A stretch of 64,000 bases of DNA from an uncultured Bacteroidota bacterium (lineage in GTDB: Bacteria; Bacteroidota; Bacteroidia; AKYH767-A; 2013-40CM-41-45). Every line of letters starts with the position of its first letter. Positions within the stretch are counted from its first letter, which is position 1. Made by a program: the position numbers and the translations under genes. Under the pieces are notes generated by a model, which saw only the letters and a list, made by a program, of their open reading frames with translations, was not told the origin of the DNA and searched no databases. Positions 62,576 through 64,000 of this stretch are shown here, piece by piece. Location of the stretch: contig CALMQM010000026.1 of the NCBI GenBank assembly GCA_937871435.1, forward strand, positions 1 to 64,000, in the 5' to 3' direction.

Positions 62576-63506
62576 AGTAATAATTCCTATCGATACCTTC
62601 AATCCTGTAGAATTTTTCGGAGTGAATGACAGTAATCTGGAAGTTATCCGACGCAATTTCCCCGAATTGAAACTGGTAGCCAGGGGAAATGAAATAAAAG
62701 TGATTGGAGATGAAAAAAACATTCATCTTTTTAGTGAAAAAATAAACCGACTTATACAGCATTATCAAAAATTCGGCAGTCTTACACCTGATAATGTGGA
62801 GCATTTTCTGGCCGATAAAAACGGTAAAGATGGCACGCCGCCGGCTCCGCCTACAGATGTACTTGTTTTCGGCCAGAACGGAATCATGGTCCGGGCACGT
62901 ACCGCCAACCAGAAGAAAATGGTTGAAAGCTCGGAGAAAAATGACATCGTTTTCGCCATTGGTCCGGCCGGAACCGGTAAGACATATACTGCAGTAGCTC
63001 TTGCAGTTCGGGCTTTAAAAAACAGAGAGATAAAAAGAATCATTCTGACCCGTCCCGCAGTTGAAGCCGGAGAAAATCTTGGTTTTCTTCCAGGCGATCT
63101 GAAGGAAAAAATTGATCCTTATTTGCGACCTTTGTATGACGCATTGTATGATATGATTCAAGGCGAGAAGGTGAAGAACTATGTGGAAAATGGAATCATT
63201 GAAGTTGCTCCGTTGGCTTTCATGCGCGGACGAACTCTCGATAACGCGTTTGTCATTCTCGATGAAGCTCAAAATGCAACTGAAAGTCAGTTGAAAATGT
63301 TCCTTACACGTATGGGTCCTTCTGCTAAATTTATTGTTACCGGTGATGTGACTCAAATTGACCTTCCACGGAATCAACCATCAGGATTGATTCAGGCAAT
63401 AAAAATTCTCTCCAATATCAAAGGCGTGGATTTTATTTACCTCGATTCTCAGGATGTCGTTCGACATAAACTCGTAAAAGAAATTATTGAAGCTTACAAT
63501 AAATAA
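62568..63506 (+). CDS. phoH: PhoH family ATPase
   Basis: A 312-residue ATPase. A small N-terminal KH-like region ([35 protein letters not shown]) precedes the PhoH domain with Walker [12 protein letters not shown] (K138) and Walker [15 protein letters not shown]. PhoH proteins such as YbeZ act with the endoribonuclease YbeY in rRNA metabolism, and YbeY is not in this window. The start is a TTG. The next in-frame ATG lies over 100 codons inside the protein, so the TTG is needed, unless the mini-ORF just upstream is the real N-terminus. purC follows 8 nt after the stop. Confidence 0.93.
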   Translation: MSEVIIPIDTFNPVEFFGVNDSNLEVIRRNFPELKLVARGNEIKVIGDEKNIHLFSEKINRLIQHYQKFGSLTPDNVEHFLADKNGKDGTPPAPPTDVLVFGQNGIMVRARTANQKKMVESSEKNDIVFAIGPAGTGKTYTAVALAVRALKNREIKRIILTRPAVEAGENLGFLPGDLKEKIDPYLRPLYDALYDMIQGEKVKNYVENGIIEVAPLAFMRGRTLDNAFVILDEAQNATESQLKMFLTRMGPSAKFIVTGDVTQIDLPRNQPSGLIQAIKILSNIKGVDFIYLDSQDVVRHKLVKEIIEAYNK

Positions 63507-63514
63507 AGTTTGTA

Positions 63515-64000
63515 ATGAATACTACCATGAATACTGTGTCGGATGCTATCCGGGAAACAAATTTTCAATTCAAAGGACAAACTTCTTTCTACAAAGGAAA
63601 AGTAAGAGATGTCTACACGATTGAAAATAAATTCATGGTGATGGTGGTGAGCGACAGAATTTCAGCCTTTGATGTAGTACTGCCAAGAGCCATTCCTTTC
63701 AAAGGACAAGTGCTGAATGAAATTGCTGCTTACATGTTGCGATCTACCGCTGATGTTGTGCCTAATTGGGTTCTGGATGTGCCGGATCCCAATGTGACGA
63801 TAGGAAAGATGTGCACTCCGTTTAAAGTTGAAATGGTGATACGAGGATATTTATCCGGACATGCATGGAGGGAATACCAGAGCGGAAAGAGAGTGTTGTG
63901 CGGTGTGCGTATGCCGGATGGTATGAGGGAAAACGATAAGTTTCCGAATCCGATCATTACCCCAACAACAAAAGCTTCCTTCGGTCATGACATGGATATT
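63515..64000 (+). CDS. purC: Phosphoribosylaminoimidazole-succinocarboxamide synthase, 5' part
   Basis: The first 162 codons of a gene cut by the window edge. PurC joins aspartate to CAIR in purine synthesis. The protein reads [70 protein letters not shown] and [11 protein letters not shown], all typical. ATG 63515 is used; ATG 63527 is equally possible. It begins 8 nt after phoH. Confidence 0.93.
   Translation, partial: MNTTMNTVSDAIRETNFQFKGQTSFYKGKVRDVYTIENKFMVMVVSDRISAFDVVLPRAIPFKGQVLNEIAAYMLRSTADVVPNWVLDVPDPNVTIGKMCTPFKVEMVIRGYLSGHAWREYQSGKRVLCGVRMPDGMRENDKFPNPIITPTTKASFGHDMDI

Overview
This 64 kb window is an ordinary chromosomal segment from a gliding-type member of the phylum Bacteroidota. 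The evidence is consistent throughout. There are gldF and gldG homologues, six secreted proteins with C-terminal type IX secretion (T9SS) sorting domains, SprB-type repeat proteins, a CarboxypepD-like/TonB-plug outer-membrane receptor, a split pntA, and many start codons preceded by the Bacteroidota sigma -7 box TAnnTTTG rather than a strong Shine-Dalgarno. I see no insertion sequence, integrase, prophage, CRISPR array or replication origin.

Layout. 0-0.9 kb: RNase P RNA with promoter and terminator, followed by a G-rich 35-nt tandem repeat. 0.8-6.8 kb: VWA-type membrane protein, Ste24-like protease, and a convergent three-gene set (membrane protein, PD40 propeller, FAD oxidoreductase). 6.9-12.7 kb: secreted PNGase F-like protein, a two-component system, and a divergent secreted protein whose shared upstream region carries phased TTAAC repeats. 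12.9-18.4 kb: DinB-like protein, LEA lipoprotein, phosphosulfolactate synthase with a TPR protein, recF, a DUF721 protein and ndk. 18.5-21.8 kb: proton-translocating transhydrogenase operon with an extra small helical gene between pntA parts 1 and 2. 21.9-28.1 kb: small conserved protein, MBL hydrolase, ffh, folD, queE and an OmpA/PD40/TPR envelope protein. 28.2-33.3 kb: tightly packed lipoprotein / beta-barrel / kdsA / T9SS-propeller string. 33.4-38.8 kb: rarA, outer-membrane receptor, CoA-transferase. 38.9-42.1 kb: seven-gene thiol/sulfur-transfer locus (Crp/Fnr regulator, two rhodaneses, DUF2892 membrane protein, thioredoxin, OsmC, rhodanese-thioredoxin lipoprotein) with a palindromic candidate operator. 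42.2-48.5 kb: mnmE, sucD, fabG, an S9 peptidase and two tRNA-Leu genes. 49-53.9 kb: Ig/PKD-like T9SS protein, two very small genes, dnaN, DUF4340 protein. 54-61.1 kb: gldG, gldF and two related SprB-repeat T9SS proteins. 61.3-64 kb: ABM monooxygenase-like protein, SAM hydrolase-like (DUF62) protein, PhoH ATPase and the start of purC, cut by the window edge.

How the parts fit: housekeeping genes (ffh, dnaN, recF, rarA, mnmE, sucD, fabG, ndk, kdsA, folD, purC) alternate with surface and secretion genes. The least explained parts are the thiol-relay locus and its operator, the phased TTAAC array between the two-component system and a secreted protein, the lipoprotein/beta-barrel pair, and the gene inserted into the pnt operon. 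All functions are inferred from sequence reading alone. No database search was run.
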